From Sphingomonas sp. LY54 (GTDB lineage Bacteria; Pseudomonadota; Alphaproteobacteria; Sphingomonadales; Sphingomonadaceae): a stretch of 64,000 bases of DNA. The stretch spans positions 124,001-188,000 of the forward strand of contig NZ_CP141588.1 in assembly GCF_035594035.1 (NCBI RefSeq), given 5' to 3'. The position numbers and the translations under genes are program-made. Each line of letters begins with the position of its first letter. Position 1 is the stretch's first letter. The notes beneath the pieces were generated by a model. The model had not been told where the DNA came from and made no database searches. It saw only the letters and a program-made list of their open reading frames with translations. Below, piece by piece: positions 44,619 through 53,470 of the stretch.

Positions 44619-45718
44619 CCCCCAACGCGTCTGCGCCTGACCGCCGCGGCGGCCCGGCGGGGGCGCGTCCGATCGCATTGATGATCGTCGATGATTCGCC
44701 GATCGCCCGCGCCGTGCTGTCGCGGATGCTGTCCGCCTACAAAGAATTCGAGGTCGTAGCGCTCGCCGGCAATGCCGAGGAGGCGCTGGAGACGCTGAAG
44801 GCCACACCGGTCGACATCGTTCTGCTCGACGTCGAGATGCCGGGCACCACCGGTCTCCAGGCGCTCCCCGAAATATTGAAGCACGGCAAGGGCGCGCGCG
44901 TCATCATCGTCTCTTCGCTCGCCGAGGACGGCGCCGCCTCGACGATCCAGGCGCTCGCGCTCGGCGCCGCCGACACGCTTCCCAAGCCCGGGACGGGGCA
45001 TTTCGCAGGGCGCTTCGCCGAGGTTCTCGCCGAACGGCTGCGCCGCATCGGGCCGGCCGAGCGCGGCTTCGGGCTGGCCGCGGTCGGCACCGCTCCGGCG
45101 CTCGACATCGCGCTGCGCGCAGCTACCCATCACGGCCTCGGCTGCCTCGCGCTCGGCGCGTCGACCGGCGGCCTCCATGCGGTCGGCGAATTCCTGCGCG
45201 CTCTACCCAAGAAGATCGGCGCGCCAATCCTCATCACACAGCATCTCCCGCCCGTGTTCATGCCCTTCTTCGCCCGCCAGATCGAAGCCGCTTCGGGGCG
45301 CGAGGCGGTGGTCGCCGAAGACGGCATGCCCTTGCGCGCGGAGCGGATCCACATCGCGCCAGGCGACGCCCATCTCGGCCTCGCCCGCCTCGGCAGCGGC
45401 GTCGCCGTCAAGCTCAGCCGCACGCCGGCCAGCTCCGGCTGCATGCCCTCGGTCGATCCGATGTTCTGGTCGGTGAGCGAGACCTACGGAAAGACCGGCG
45501 TCGGCATCGTGCTGAGCGGCATGGGCCGCGACGGCCTGGTCGGCAGCGCCCGCGTCGTCGATCGCGGCGGCGCCGTCCTGGTCCAGGATCAGGCCACGTC
45601 CGCAGTCTGGGGGATGCCCCGCGCCGTCGCCGAGGCCGGTCTCGCCTCCGCCATTTTGTCCCCGGCCGAACTCGCCCAGCGTATCGCCGCCCGTGTCGCG
45701 GGGGCCCCGTGGAAGTAA
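44615..45718 (+). CDS. cheB: chemotaxis protein-glutamate methylesterase CheB
   Basis: A GTG overlapping the cheY stop (GTGA) starts 367 residues. The receiver domain (about 15 to 135) has MIVDDSPIARAVL and the phosphorylated Asp in IVLLDVEMPG. The methylesterase domain (about 165 to 360) has catalytic Ser in ALGASTGGLHAV, His in ITQHLPPVFMP and Asp in SGMGRDGLVGS. It removes methyl groups from chemoreceptors. Its stop overlaps the cheR start by ten bases. Confidence 0.94.
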   Translation: MTPNASAPDRRGGPAGARPIALMIVDDSPIARAVLSRMLSAYKEFEVVALAGNAEEALETLKATPVDIVLLDVEMPGTTGLQALPEILKHGKGARVIIVSSLAEDGAASTIQALALGAADTLPKPGTGHFAGRFAEVLAERLRRIGPAERGFGLAAVGTAPALDIALRAATHHGLGCLALGASTGGLHAVGEFLRALPKKIGAPILITQHLPPVFMPFFARQIEAASGREAVVAEDGMPLRAERIHIAPGDAHLGLARLGSGVAVKLSRTPASSGCMPSVDPMFWSVSETYGKTGVGIVLSGMGRDGLVGSARVVDRGGAVLVQDQATSAVWGMPRAVAEAGLASAILSPAELAQRIAARVAGAPWK

Positions 45719-46572
45719 GCGACTCCTCCGGGCGCATCCTCGCCGGCCTGCTCGAAATGCGCACCGGCCAGCAACTGGCGACGAGCCGGCGCTGGCGCCT
45801 CGAAACCTCCTTGAAGTCGCTGATGCGCGAGCGCGCCATCGACAGCATCGACCAGCTCATCGCCACGCTCGTCTCGGGCCGGGAGCCGAGCCTTGCCGAC
45901 CAGGTGGTGGAAGCGCTCTTGAACAACGAGACCTTCTTCTTCCGCGACCGTGCCTCCTTCGACCTGCTGCTGAACGGCGGACTGCGCCGTCTCGAGCGCG
46001 CCCGCGCCCGCGAGAAGCGCCTGCGCATCTGGTGCGCCGGCTGCTCGACGGGCCAGGAAATCTATTCGCTCGCCATGCATTTCGCCGACGAGGCGGCGCG
46101 CTGGCGCGACTGGCGCATCGAGCTCGTTGGCACCGACATTTCGGGCTCTGCGCTCGATCAGGCGCGCGAGGGCGTCTATTCGCAGTTCGAGGTGCAGCGC
46201 GGGCTTCCCGTCCTGCAGATGATTCGCTGGTTCACCGAGCAGCCCGGCCAGCAATGGCGGATTGCGCCCCAGATCCGCGATTCGGTGCGGTTCCAGCAGC
46301 ACAGCCTGCTCGAGCAGCCGCCCCGTCCAGGCGCGTTCGACATCATCCTCTGCCGCAACGTCCTGCTCTATTTCTCGGCGGAGAAAAGGCGCGAGGTGTT
46401 CGACAGGCTCGCTTTGGCGAGCGCGCCCGACGCCTGCCTGATGCTCGGCGCCGGCGAGACGATCATCGGCCAGACCGAGGATTTCATCTCCGATCCGGAA
46501 CATCGCGGCCTCTATCTGCGCCGCCCGGCCGCGCAGGCCGCCGAGCCGCAGCGCCTGTCCGGCCTCCGCTGA
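45709..46572 (+). CDS. cheR: chemotaxis protein methyltransferase CheR
   Basis: A GTG within the end of cheB starts this 287-residue protein. The N-terminal helical domain contains ALLNNETFFFRD, and the methyltransferase domain has the SAM motif RIWCAGCSTGQEIYSLA (about residue 107) and the conserved IILCRNVLLYFS. It methylates receptor glutamates, opposing CheB. It ends the chemotaxis operon; cheD and receptor genes are absent here. Confidence 0.94.
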   Translation: MEVSDSSGRILAGLLEMRTGQQLATSRRWRLETSLKSLMRERAIDSIDQLIATLVSGREPSLADQVVEALLNNETFFFRDRASFDLLLNGGLRRLERARAREKRLRIWCAGCSTGQEIYSLAMHFADEAARWRDWRIELVGTDISGSALDQAREGVYSQFEVQRGLPVLQMIRWFTEQPGQQWRIAPQIRDSVRFQQHSLLEQPPRPGAFDIILCRNVLLYFSAEKRREVFDRLALASAPDACLMLGAGETIIGQTEDFISDPEHRGLYLRRPAAQAAEPQRLSGLR

Positions 46573-46619
46573 TTTCCACACGCTTGACGCGCCGCCCATT
46601 TTAGAGCGCAAGTGGCGCC

Positions 46620-47315
46620 ATGATCGACGTCATCGACAGCCCTTCGCCCAATTTCGACGATCGTGAGCTGCCGATCACGATGCTCGTCCTTCATTATACC
46701 GGGATGGAGGATGCGGCCTCGGCCATCGCCCGGCTGCGCGATCCGGAGGCCAAGGTCTCCTGCCATTATCTCGTCTCCGAGGACGGTCAGATCCTGCGCA
46801 TGGTCGATGAGGGCAAGCGCGCCTGGCATGCCGGCCGGTCCTACTGGCGGACGATCACCGACGTGAACTCGGCCAGCGTCGGCATCGAGATCGTCAATCC
46901 CGGCCACGAGTTCGGCTATCGCCCTTTTTCCGAGGAGCAGATGGACGCGCTCGTCCCGCTCGTCGCCGACATCGTCAAGCGCCACAATATCCCCCGCGCC
47001 AACGTAGTCGGCCATTCCGACATCGCGCCGGCGCGCAAGCAGGATCCGGGCGAATTGTTCGACTGGGCCCGTTTGGCCAAATGCGGACTGGCGCTGCCGC
47101 GGCCGACCACCGGCCTCATGGACCCGCACTGGACCGACGGCGGCTTCCTGCTGGCCCTCGAGCGGTTCGGCTATGACGTGCACGACGCCAAAGCGGCGAT
47201 CACGGCATTCCAGCGCCGTTTCCGCCCCGACAATCTGGACGGGATCATCGATGGCGAGACCCGCGCCATTCTTCTCAGCCTGCTCTTGGATCGCGAGCGC
47301 GGGCACGCTAGATAG
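46620..47315 (+). CDS. N-acetylmuramoyl-L-alanine amidase, AmiD type
   Basis: The 231-residue zinc amidase (Amidase_2) has VLHYTGM with a zinc-binding His, SCHYLVSEDG, SVGIEIVNPG and VVGHSDIAPARKQDPG, carrying the remaining zinc ligands and catalytic Lys. A peptidoglycan-binding domain of about 65 residues forms the C-terminus (AITAFQRRFRPDNLDG). No signal peptide is visible in the first residues. Related enzymes cleave anhydro-muropeptides during cell wall recycling. rnpB begins six bases after the stop. Confidence 0.9.
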   Translation: MIDVIDSPSPNFDDRELPITMLVLHYTGMEDAASAIARLRDPEAKVSCHYLVSEDGQILRMVDEGKRAWHAGRSYWRTITDVNSASVGIEIVNPGHEFGYRPFSEEQMDALVPLVADIVKRHNIPRANVVGHSDIAPARKQDPGELFDWARLAKCGLALPRPTTGLMDPHWTDGGFLLALERFGYDVHDAKAAITAFQRRFRPDNLDGIIDGETRAILLSLLLDRERGHAR

Positions 47316-47320
47316 GCCCC

Positions 47321-47684
47321 GCCAGAGGGTTGGGCGACCGCGGCTCGCATCATGCGGGGCGAGGAAAGTCCGGGCTCCACGAAACGACGGTGCCGGTTAA
47401 TTGCCGGCGGGGGTGACCCCAGGGAAAGTGCCACAGAAAGCATACCGCCGGTCTTCGGGCCGGTAAGGTCGAAAGGGTGCGGCAAGAGCGCACCGCGGGC
47501 CCGGCAACGGGAACGGCATGGCAAACCCCACCGGGAGCAAGACCGAATAGGGGCGGCACATGGGCCTGTTTCGGCTCGTCGCCCGGGTTGGTTGCTGGAG
47601 GGACGGAGCAATCCGTCTCCTAGAGGAATGGTCGCACAGGCGGATTTATCCGCCGGACAAAACCCGGCTTATAGACCCTCTGGC
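47321..47684 (+). ncRNA. rnpB: RNase P RNA, bacterial class A
   Basis: Characteristic conserved parts are present in order: GAGGAAAGTCCGGGCTCC, then CCACAGAAA, GGCAAACCCCACCGGGAGCA, AGACCGAATAGGGG and ACAAAACCCGGCTTATAG. The ends pair as CCAGAGGGT (47322-47330) and ACCCTCTGG (47674-47682), giving about 364 nucleotides. It is the catalytic RNA that trims tRNA 5' ends. The ends are placed from the pairing and may differ by a few bases. Confidence 0.95.
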
Positions 47685-47739
47685 TTATTTTCCCCCGGGG
47701 CGGGTGGCGCCGGGGCAGGGGCGACGCTATCTGGGCTCC

Positions 47740-48273
47740 ATGGCCAGGCCGACACGTTCAAACGATTGGGGATTTCCGCGCTGGCGCAGCTATGGCAGCG
47801 AGCGCGCCGCGCAACAGGTGCGCCTGTGCGACCGGCACGGCTGCACCGAGCCCGGCGACCGTCCCGCGCCCAAGGCGCCGAACAAGCCCGACCGCTGGTA
47901 TTTCTGCGAGCGCCACGCCGCCGAATACAACAAGAACTGGAATTATTTCGAAGGCCTGACCGCCGAAGAAGCCGCTGAGCGCGAAGCTGCCGAGCGGCGC
48001 GATTCGAAGGGCTTCCAGGAGGCCAAGCATTATGGCTGGGGCGGGCCGGGGGACGGCAGCCGCAGTCGCGACGAGATGCGCGCGATGGAAGTGCTCGAGC
48101 TCGAAGGCGACCCCGATTTCGAGGCGATCAAGGCCGCCTATCGCCGGCTCGCCAAGGCCAACCATCCCGATCTCGCCAAGGGCGAGGAAGCCGCGGTCCG
48201 CTTCCAGGCCGTGCAGGCCGCCTACGAGGTCCTGCGCCAGGCCGAGGAACGGCGCTCCGCTTTGTCCGACTGA
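47740..48273 (+). CDS. J-domain protein with Cys/His N-terminal region
   Basis: The ATG at 47740 is preferred because the longer frame runs through rnpB. The 177-residue product has a J domain only at its C-terminus (about residues 115 to 177), with the HPD motif in AKANHPDLAKG. The first 100 residues contain VRLCDRHGCTEPG and WYFCERHA, a pattern suggesting a metal site. It should stimulate a DnaK ATPase but lacks the GF and zinc domains of true DnaJ. Confidence 0.86.
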   Translation: MARPTRSNDWGFPRWRSYGSERAAQQVRLCDRHGCTEPGDRPAPKAPNKPDRWYFCERHAAEYNKNWNYFEGLTAEEAAEREAAERRDSKGFQEAKHYGWGGPGDGSRSRDEMRAMEVLELEGDPDFEAIKAAYRRLAKANHPDLAKGEEAAVRFQAVQAAYEVLRQAEERRSALSD

Positions 48274-48294
48274 CCGCCACAGCAGACGCGGTGG

Positions 48295-48735
48295 TCAGCC
48301 CGGTTTGCTCGTGAACATGAAGGTCGCGGCGACGTGCGCGACGGGATCGGCGGGGTCGCCGTCATGGGCGAGGCCGCGGGTGAAGCCGACCGAGCGCCGC
48401 ACCGCATAGCATTCGCCGCGGCCGATGATCCTCTTGCCCGGCGTCGCCGGCCGCAGATAGTCGATGCGCAGGTCGAGCGTCGCCTGGTGCTTGAAGCGGT
48501 CGAGCTTGACCCAGATCGCCATGCTCGTCGCCATGTCCATCAGGCTGATGATCGGGCCTGAGGCGATGATACCGCTGGCGGGCACCCCGATCAGTTTCTC
48601 GTCATAATCGAGCGCGAGCTCGACCCAGTCCGGCCCGTGGTCGTGATAGGCGATGCCGAGCGCGCCGCCATGGCCGACCTGGCTCACATAGGACATGAAC
48701 AGACGGGGATCGAACCCCTTGTCGGAGAGGCTCAT
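48295..48735 (-). CDS. PaaI-type hotdog thioesterase
   Basis: The 146-residue protein has the single hotdog fold of the PaaI family, recognised from GIIASGPIISLMDMATSMA and TLDLRIDYLRPATPG, where the Asp in SLMDMA is the usual active-site region. It hydrolyses acyl-CoA thioesters of unknown type. Its start overlaps the sufE stop by four bases, so the two genes form a small operon. Confidence 0.85.
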   Translation of the reverse strand: MSLSDKGFDPRLFMSYVSQVGHGGALGIAYHDHGPDWVELALDYDEKLIGVPASGIIASGPIISLMDMATSMAIWVKLDRFKHQATLDLRIDYLRPATPGKRIIGRGECYAVRRSVGFTRGLAHDGDPADPVAHVAATFMFTSKPG

Positions 48736-49145
48736 CCGGCGAGGCGATCGGCGGTCTGGCGAATGAGGGCGATCATGTTCGGTATGCCCTGGGTGCGGTT
48801 CGAGCTGAGCTGGTTCTTGAGGTCGAACGGCGCCAGTTCGGTCTCGATGTCGGTCCCCAGTATCTCCTGCGGCGTGCGGTCCTGCACCGCCATCAGCACG
48901 AGGGCGATGATCCCCTTGGTGATCGCCGCGTTACTGTCGGCAAGGAAATGAAGCCGCCCGTCGTCGCGCGGCATCGGATAGACCCACACCGCCGCGGAGC
49001 AGCCGCGCACCAGGGTGGCGTCGGTCTTGAGAGCGTCGGGCATCGGCTCCAGCGCGCGGCCGAGGTCGATCAGCAGGCGGTAGCGGTCATCCGCCTCAAG
49101 CAGCTCATAGTCGCCGTAAATGTCGTCGAGATTCTGGTGCGTCAT
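48732..49145 (-). CDS. sufE: SufE-family sulfur acceptor protein
   Basis: The ATG at 49145 (MTHQNLDDIYGDYELLE) gives 137 residues of SufE fold with the persulfide-receiving cysteine in RGCSAAVWV. The C-terminal LSSNRTQGIPNMIALI is typical. It accepts sulfur from a SufS-type desulfurase. No suf operon is adjacent; the desulfurase pair at 31.5-33.7 kb is a possible but unproven partner. A start at 49181 would add 12 unconserved residues. Confidence 0.9.
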   Translation of the reverse strand: MTHQNLDDIYGDYELLEADDRYRLLIDLGRALEPMPDALKTDATLVRGCSAAVWVYPMPRDDGRLHFLADSNAAITKGIIALVLMAVQDRTPQEILGTDIETELAPFDLKNQLSSNRTQGIPNMIALIRQTADRLAG

Positions 49146-49192
49146 GCCGTTGCAATTAGTCCTGCGGGGGCGGTTCGTCACCCCCGTCGGGA

Positions 49193-49429
49193 CTAGGGAT
49201 CGATGCCGTTGGCAATGCGCTCCAGCTTGCGCACCCGCTCCCGTAAATCTGCCAGCTCGATCCGTGCTGCCGGGGAGGGGTGGGAGGAGTGTCCTCCCGA
49301 TCCGGCCTCGATCTCCATGCGCCTCACGTCCAGCCAGCCATGCCAGCCCCTGAGCGCTGCGCCGGCGAAGATGCAGAGGCCGAACAGGGCGGCGGAGGCG
49401 AGGGTGGCGAAGAGCGCAAGGTCATTCAT
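49193..49429 (-). CDS. small membrane protein with PspB-like C-terminal helix, end of Psp array
   Basis: The ATG at 49429 gives 78 residues: one N-terminal membrane helix (LFATLASAALFGLCIFAGA), a linker with SGGHSSHPSPAAR and a final ELADLRERVRKLERI. That helix is shared with other genes in the array. It lacks the EIxxLR ending. It lies 11 bases after the preceding gene and is the last of the array. Confidence 0.65.
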   Translation of the reverse strand: MNDLALFATLASAALFGLCIFAGAALRGWHGWLDVRRMEIEAGSGGHSSHPSPAARIELADLRERVRKLERIANGIDP

Positions 49430-49440
49430 CGCCGGCACCC

Positions 49441-49698
49441 TCAGCTGTCCCGAAGCCGTTCGATCTCGCGTTCGAGCGAATTCTCCTTCTCGATCGTGAT
49501 CCGCTCGAGCACGGCGAGCCGCTCCTTGAGCTGCCTCACCTCGTCGCGCAGCCGCTGGTTCTCGACCGTGTCGGTCGCGGAGCCAGCCTCGATACCGCCG
49601 TGGCGATGCCGGCGCTGGTGCCCGTATTTCGCCTTGATGATGCTGGCGATCATTACCATCGCCACGATCAGCACCACCATCATCTGGCCGCCGCTCAT
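49441..49698 (-). CDS. PspB-like small membrane/coiled-coil protein
   Basis: The 85-residue protein has an N-terminal membrane helix (MMVVLIVAMVMIASII), a His/Arg-rich cytoplasmic linker (GHQRRHRHGG) and a C-terminal coiled coil, RQLKERLAVLERI followed by REIERLRD. An AGGAGA precedes the ATG. The layout matches PspB: one membrane helix and a cytoplasmic leucine zipper. Confidence 0.7.
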   Translation of the reverse strand: MSGGQMMVVLIVAMVMIASIIKAKYGHQRRHRHGGIEAGSATDTVENQRLRDEVRQLKERLAVLERITIEKENSLEREIERLRDS

Positions 49699-49744
49699 CG
49701 TCTCTTCTCCTTTTAAGTCGTTCGTTTCGTAGCGCCGGGCGGCG

Positions 49745-50020
49745 TTAGTTCAGCGGCTGCTCGCGCAGCGCGTCGATCTCGTCGGCAACGACGATCCCCT
49801 TGTCGGTGACGATCCGTTCGAGCACCCGCACCCTTTGCTCCAGCCTCTCATTATGGGCGGCATATTGCGCCGCGCGCTCGGCCGTCTGGCCGGCCTGCAA
49901 CTCGAGCTGACGTTCCTTGAAACGCATCCAGGTGCGGAAATAGAATCCGCCGAAGATCGTGATGAGCGGCAGTCCGATGACGATGAAGGCGACTGCAATC
50001 TTGGCGAAATCACTTTCCAT
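49745..50020 (-). CDS. PspB-like small membrane/coiled-coil protein
   Basis: This 91-residue protein has a membrane helix (IAVAFIVIGLPLITIFGGF) near the start, then a cytoplasmic coiled coil with RLEQRVRVLERIVTDKG and ending EIDALREQ. It is closely similar to the gene at 50382, suggesting duplication within the operon. Confidence 0.72.
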   Translation of the reverse strand: MESDFAKIAVAFIVIGLPLITIFGGFYFRTWMRFKERQLELQAGQTAERAAQYAAHNERLEQRVRVLERIVTDKGIVVADEIDALREQPLN

Positions 50021-50030
50021 GATCCGTTCC

Positions 50031-50357
50031 TCAGTTGCGCGGGATGCGCAGCGCGTCGATTTCCTGGGTCAGCCGGTGGCTGTCGTCAGTGACGATCCGC
50101 TCGACCGTGGCGAGGCGGTCCTTGATTGAGCCGAGCTCGGCGCGGAGCTGGGCATTCTCGCCGCTCAGCAGCTTGATCCGCTCCATCGCCTCGTCGCTGG
50201 TCTTGGGATAGACCGACTGGCCCCAGGCGCCGTCGAGCGGATAGCCGTGGCGGATGCGCAACCAGGTGGTGATCACCCAGCCGCCGATGCCGAGCGAGGC
50301 CATGACCGCGATGAACGGGAACAGGTCCCTGATGAATTGTGCCTTTTCCGGATCCAC
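50031..50357 (-). CDS. PspB-like small membrane/coiled-coil protein
   Basis: A GTG at 50357 with AGGGGAGAA upstream starts 108 residues. One membrane helix (LFPFIAVMASLGIGGWVIT) is followed by a linker and the coiled coil DRLATVERIVTDDSHRL, ending QEIDALRIPRN. It lies 10 bases before the next gene in the array. Confidence 0.72.
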   Translation of the reverse strand: MDPEKAQFIRDLFPFIAVMASLGIGGWVITTWLRIRHGYPLDGAWGQSVYPKTSDEAMERIKLLSGENAQLRAELGSIKDRLATVERIVTDDSHRLTQEIDALRIPRN

Positions 50358-50381
50358 TGATATTCTCCCCTGGTCCTGATG

Positions 50382-50633
50382 CTACCGCAGATCCTCGATC
50401 TCGGCGGCGAGGTGGTTTCCCTTGTCGGTGGCGAGGCGCTCCAGCACCCGCATCCTTTGTTCGAGCCGTTCGATATGGGCGGCCTGCGTGGCGGCCTTGT
50501 CCGCCGCCAGCACCGCAGCATGCTCGAGCTGCTTCTCCTTGAGCTTCGTCCAGCGCTTGAACATGTCGCTGGCAATTCCGAGCACCGTCGGAATGCCCAC
50601 GACGATGATGAAAAACAGTATCCAGTCGGACAT
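50382..50633 (-). CDS. PspB-like small membrane/coiled-coil protein
   Basis: The ATG at 50633 (MSDWILFFIIVVGIPTVLGI) gives 83 residues: one membrane helix and a coiled coil with RLEQRMRVLERLATDKG and ending EIEDLR. It starts 14 bases after pspC. The longer open frame to 51092 is a shadow of pspC. Confidence 0.74.
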   Translation of the reverse strand: MSDWILFFIIVVGIPTVLGIASDMFKRWTKLKEKQLEHAAVLAADKAATQAAHIERLEQRMRVLERLATDKGNHLAAEIEDLR

Positions 50634-50647
50634 CCGGCCCCCCGAAT

Positions 50648-51031
50648 TCAGCGCAGCTTCTCGATTTCCTGCGACAGGCTGTGGTTGGAGCTGGTGACGT
50701 AGATCTCCACGTCGGCCAAGCGACGATCGATGTCGCGAAAGCGGGAGCGGACATCGCGGGTGGTGCGCGCCGGGTTGGAGCGCACGCCCTGCCAGAATTT
50801 CGCCTGCTCGGGGCTCTGGTTGCTGAACTCGCGGGGCTTGTCGGAGGCGATCCAGCCGGTGGCGAGATAGACCAGGATCAGCGCGCCCGAGCCGAGCACG
50901 ATGCCCAGGACCATCCCGATCCGGATCAGCGTGACGTCGATCCCGGTATAATCGGCGATCCCCGCGCACACGCCCATGAACTTGCCGTTGCGCTTGTCGA
51001 GATAGAATTTGGTTTGGCGCGGTTCGGTCAT
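50648..51031 (-). CDS. pspC: phage shock protein C
   Basis: The ATG at 51031, overlapping the pspB stop by four bases, gives 127 residues. The PspC domain is clear: FYLDKRNGKFMGVCAGIADY and IGMVLGIVLGSGALILVYL as the membrane helix. The C-terminal half ends SHSLSQEIEKLR-like (NHSLSQEIEKLR), the same coiled-coil ending as the downstream genes. PspB and PspC sense membrane damage and free PspF from PspA. Confidence 0.9.
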   Translation of the reverse strand: MTEPRQTKFYLDKRNGKFMGVCAGIADYTGIDVTLIRIGMVLGIVLGSGALILVYLATGWIASDKPREFSNQSPEQAKFWQGVRSNPARTTRDVRSRFRDIDRRLADVEIYVTSSNHSLSQEIEKLR

Positions 51032-51312
51032 TGTCCGATCCTCCGGACGGTGTTGCGGTCCTCGATGCCGGTGGCGGCCGGATCGGCGGCAATGCTGCGC
51101 CAGCCCGGATTTTCGGCGGTCATGATGCGTTCGATCGTCTGCAGGCGATCGTCGAGGCGGCGCGCCATTTCGTGCATCTCGTCGAGCAGCTTCTCGTCCT
51201 CGCCGGTCAGCGTCGCGGCGCTCTTCCACTTGGTCACATAGTGGAAGATCAGCCACGGCAGCCCGAGGAACAGGATCGAGATGGCAAAAAAGGGTACGAG
51301 GACTTCTTCCAT
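51028..51312 (-). CDS. pspB: phage shock protein B
   Basis: The 94-residue protein begins with a membrane helix, MEEVLVPFFAISILFLGLPW, followed by a cytoplasmic coiled coil including DEKLLDEMHEMARRLDDRLQ and TIERIMTAE. Order pspA-B-C is standard. The start is three bases after pspA. Confidence 0.9.
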   Translation of the reverse strand: MEEVLVPFFAISILFLGLPWLIFHYVTKWKSAATLTGEDEKLLDEMHEMARRLDDRLQTIERIMTAENPGWRSIAADPAATGIEDRNTVRRIGQ

Positions 51313-51315
51313 GGC

Positions 51316-51996
51316 TTAGCCTTCCTGGCTCTTGTTGCCGCTGCGCGCGGCCTTCATGGCGGCGAGCTCGGCGTCGATCTTTTCCGAGCTGCGCAGTTCG
51401 GCAATTTCTTCCTCGAGCGTCTTGGCCGGTGCGCCGAGGCTGAGCGCGTCGGCATGGCCTTCGACCATGTCCACGCGGCGCTCGAGCACGTCGAAGCGCG
51501 AGAAGGCTTCGTCGACCTTGGCGCCGGCATACATTTCGCGCATGCGGGCGCGGTTGTGGGCGCTCTCGAGGCGGTTGGTGATTGCGTTCTGCCGGGTGCG
51601 GGCCTCGCGCAGCTTGTTCTGCAGCTTGAGGATGTCCTCTTCCGAGGCGCGCAGCGCGTCGTCCAGGACCTGGATCTCGGTGCGGAGCTGGTCGGCCATG
51701 TCGCCGGCCTTCTGCTTCTCGACCAGGGCGGCTTTGGCGAGATCCTCGCGGTCCTTGCTCAGCGCCAGTTCGGCTTTCTCGGTCCAGCTCTCCTGGAGCT
51801 TGTCGAGCTTGGTGATCTGGCGGCGCATTTCCTTCTGGTCCGCGATCGTCCGCGCTGCCGACGCGCGCACTTCGACGAGCGTCTCCTCCATCTCCATGAT
51901 GATCATGCGGATCATCTTGGCGGGGTCTTCGGCCTTGTCGAGCAGGTCGGCAAAGTTGGCGGCGACGATATCGCGGGTCCGCGAAAAGATACCCAT
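51316..51996 (-). CDS. pspA: phage shock protein A, membrane-stabilising ESCRT-III-like protein
   Basis: The 226-residue protein begins MGIFSRTRDIVAANFADLLDK, the diagnostic amphipathic N-terminal helix, and is then almost wholly coiled coil. PspA binds and inhibits PspF under normal conditions and assembles on the inner membrane when it is damaged. It lies downstream of a sigma-54 promoter and a small exported-peptide gene. Confidence 0.95.
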   Translation of the reverse strand: MGIFSRTRDIVAANFADLLDKAEDPAKMIRMIIMEMEETLVEVRASAARTIADQKEMRRQITKLDKLQESWTEKAELALSKDREDLAKAALVEKQKAGDMADQLRTEIQVLDDALRASEEDILKLQNKLREARTRQNAITNRLESAHNRARMREMYAGAKVDEAFSRFDVLERRVDMVEGHADALSLGAPAKTLEEEIAELRSSEKIDAELAAMKAARSGNKSQEG

Positions 51997-52052
51997 TTTA
52001 TGAAAGCTCCTGGTTGTTCCGAGCGGTTTCGCCGATCCCTTTTAGCACCGGA

Positions 52053-52205
52053 TCAGGCGTTCGCCCCACCGATATTCTGCTGGGCGACGACCGGGGTGGC
52101 GGCGGCCTGGGCCGGGCCGACGGCGGCGCCGACGCAGACGGTGGTGAGGACGAGCGCGCCGACTGCGGCAGTGGCGATGCGCTGGAATTTGTCGATGTTG
52201 AACAT
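52053..52205 (-). CDS. 50-aa exported peptide at the head of the Psp operon
   Basis: The ATG at 52205 follows a good ribosome site (GGGAG, six to ten bases upstream). The product is mostly a signal peptide (MFNIDKFQRIATAAVGALVL, cleavage near AQA) with a mature end of only about 15 to 18 residues (ATPVVAQQNIGGANA). It is about 50 bases downstream of the predicted start of sigma-54 transcription and 56 bases before pspA. Function unknown. Confidence 0.6.
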   Translation of the reverse strand: MFNIDKFQRIATAAVGALVLTTVCVGAAVGPAQAAATPVVAQQNIGGANA

Positions 52206-52268
52206 GGTGTGGCTCCCTGATCCTTGGCCTGGTCCTGATCCGCCTTTGCGGCGGTATGCCCATTCTTC

Positions 52269-52284
52269 TTCAAGAGCCGTGCCA
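52269..52284 (-). promoter_or_regulatory. sigma-54 promoter of the Psp operon
   Basis: On the minus strand TGGCACG, GCTC and TTGAA form a -24/-12 promoter. The -24 element is perfect; the -12 element has TTGAA in place of TTGCA, so it may be weaker. The divergent pspF gene, a sigma-54 activator, makes the assignment likely. Confidence 0.7.
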
Positions 52285-52353
52285 ACTCGCAAAAGCGGCT
52301 GATTTCCGCGGGAAATGACGATTTGCGAGGGAAGGGCGGTCATTCTGTTCTTG

Positions 52354-52384
52354 CCAAGGGGTGGGAAATAGTCCCAAAACTTGG
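52354..52384. promoter_or_regulatory. 31-bp interrupted palindrome, likely PspF binding site
   Basis: CCAAG, GGG, TGGGA, AATAG, TCCCA, AAA, CTTGG: both arm pairs are exact complements. It lies 70 to 100 bases upstream of the psp -24 element, the usual place for an enhancer, and directly before the pspF ATG. PspF bound here could activate psp and repress its own gene. Confidence 0.6.
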
Positions 52385-52386
52385 GA

Positions 52387-53427
<1,041 letters not shown>

Positions 53428-53470
53428 ATCGCCGAAATATGCTATGGGTTCTCGAGAGGAGGACTCGGCT

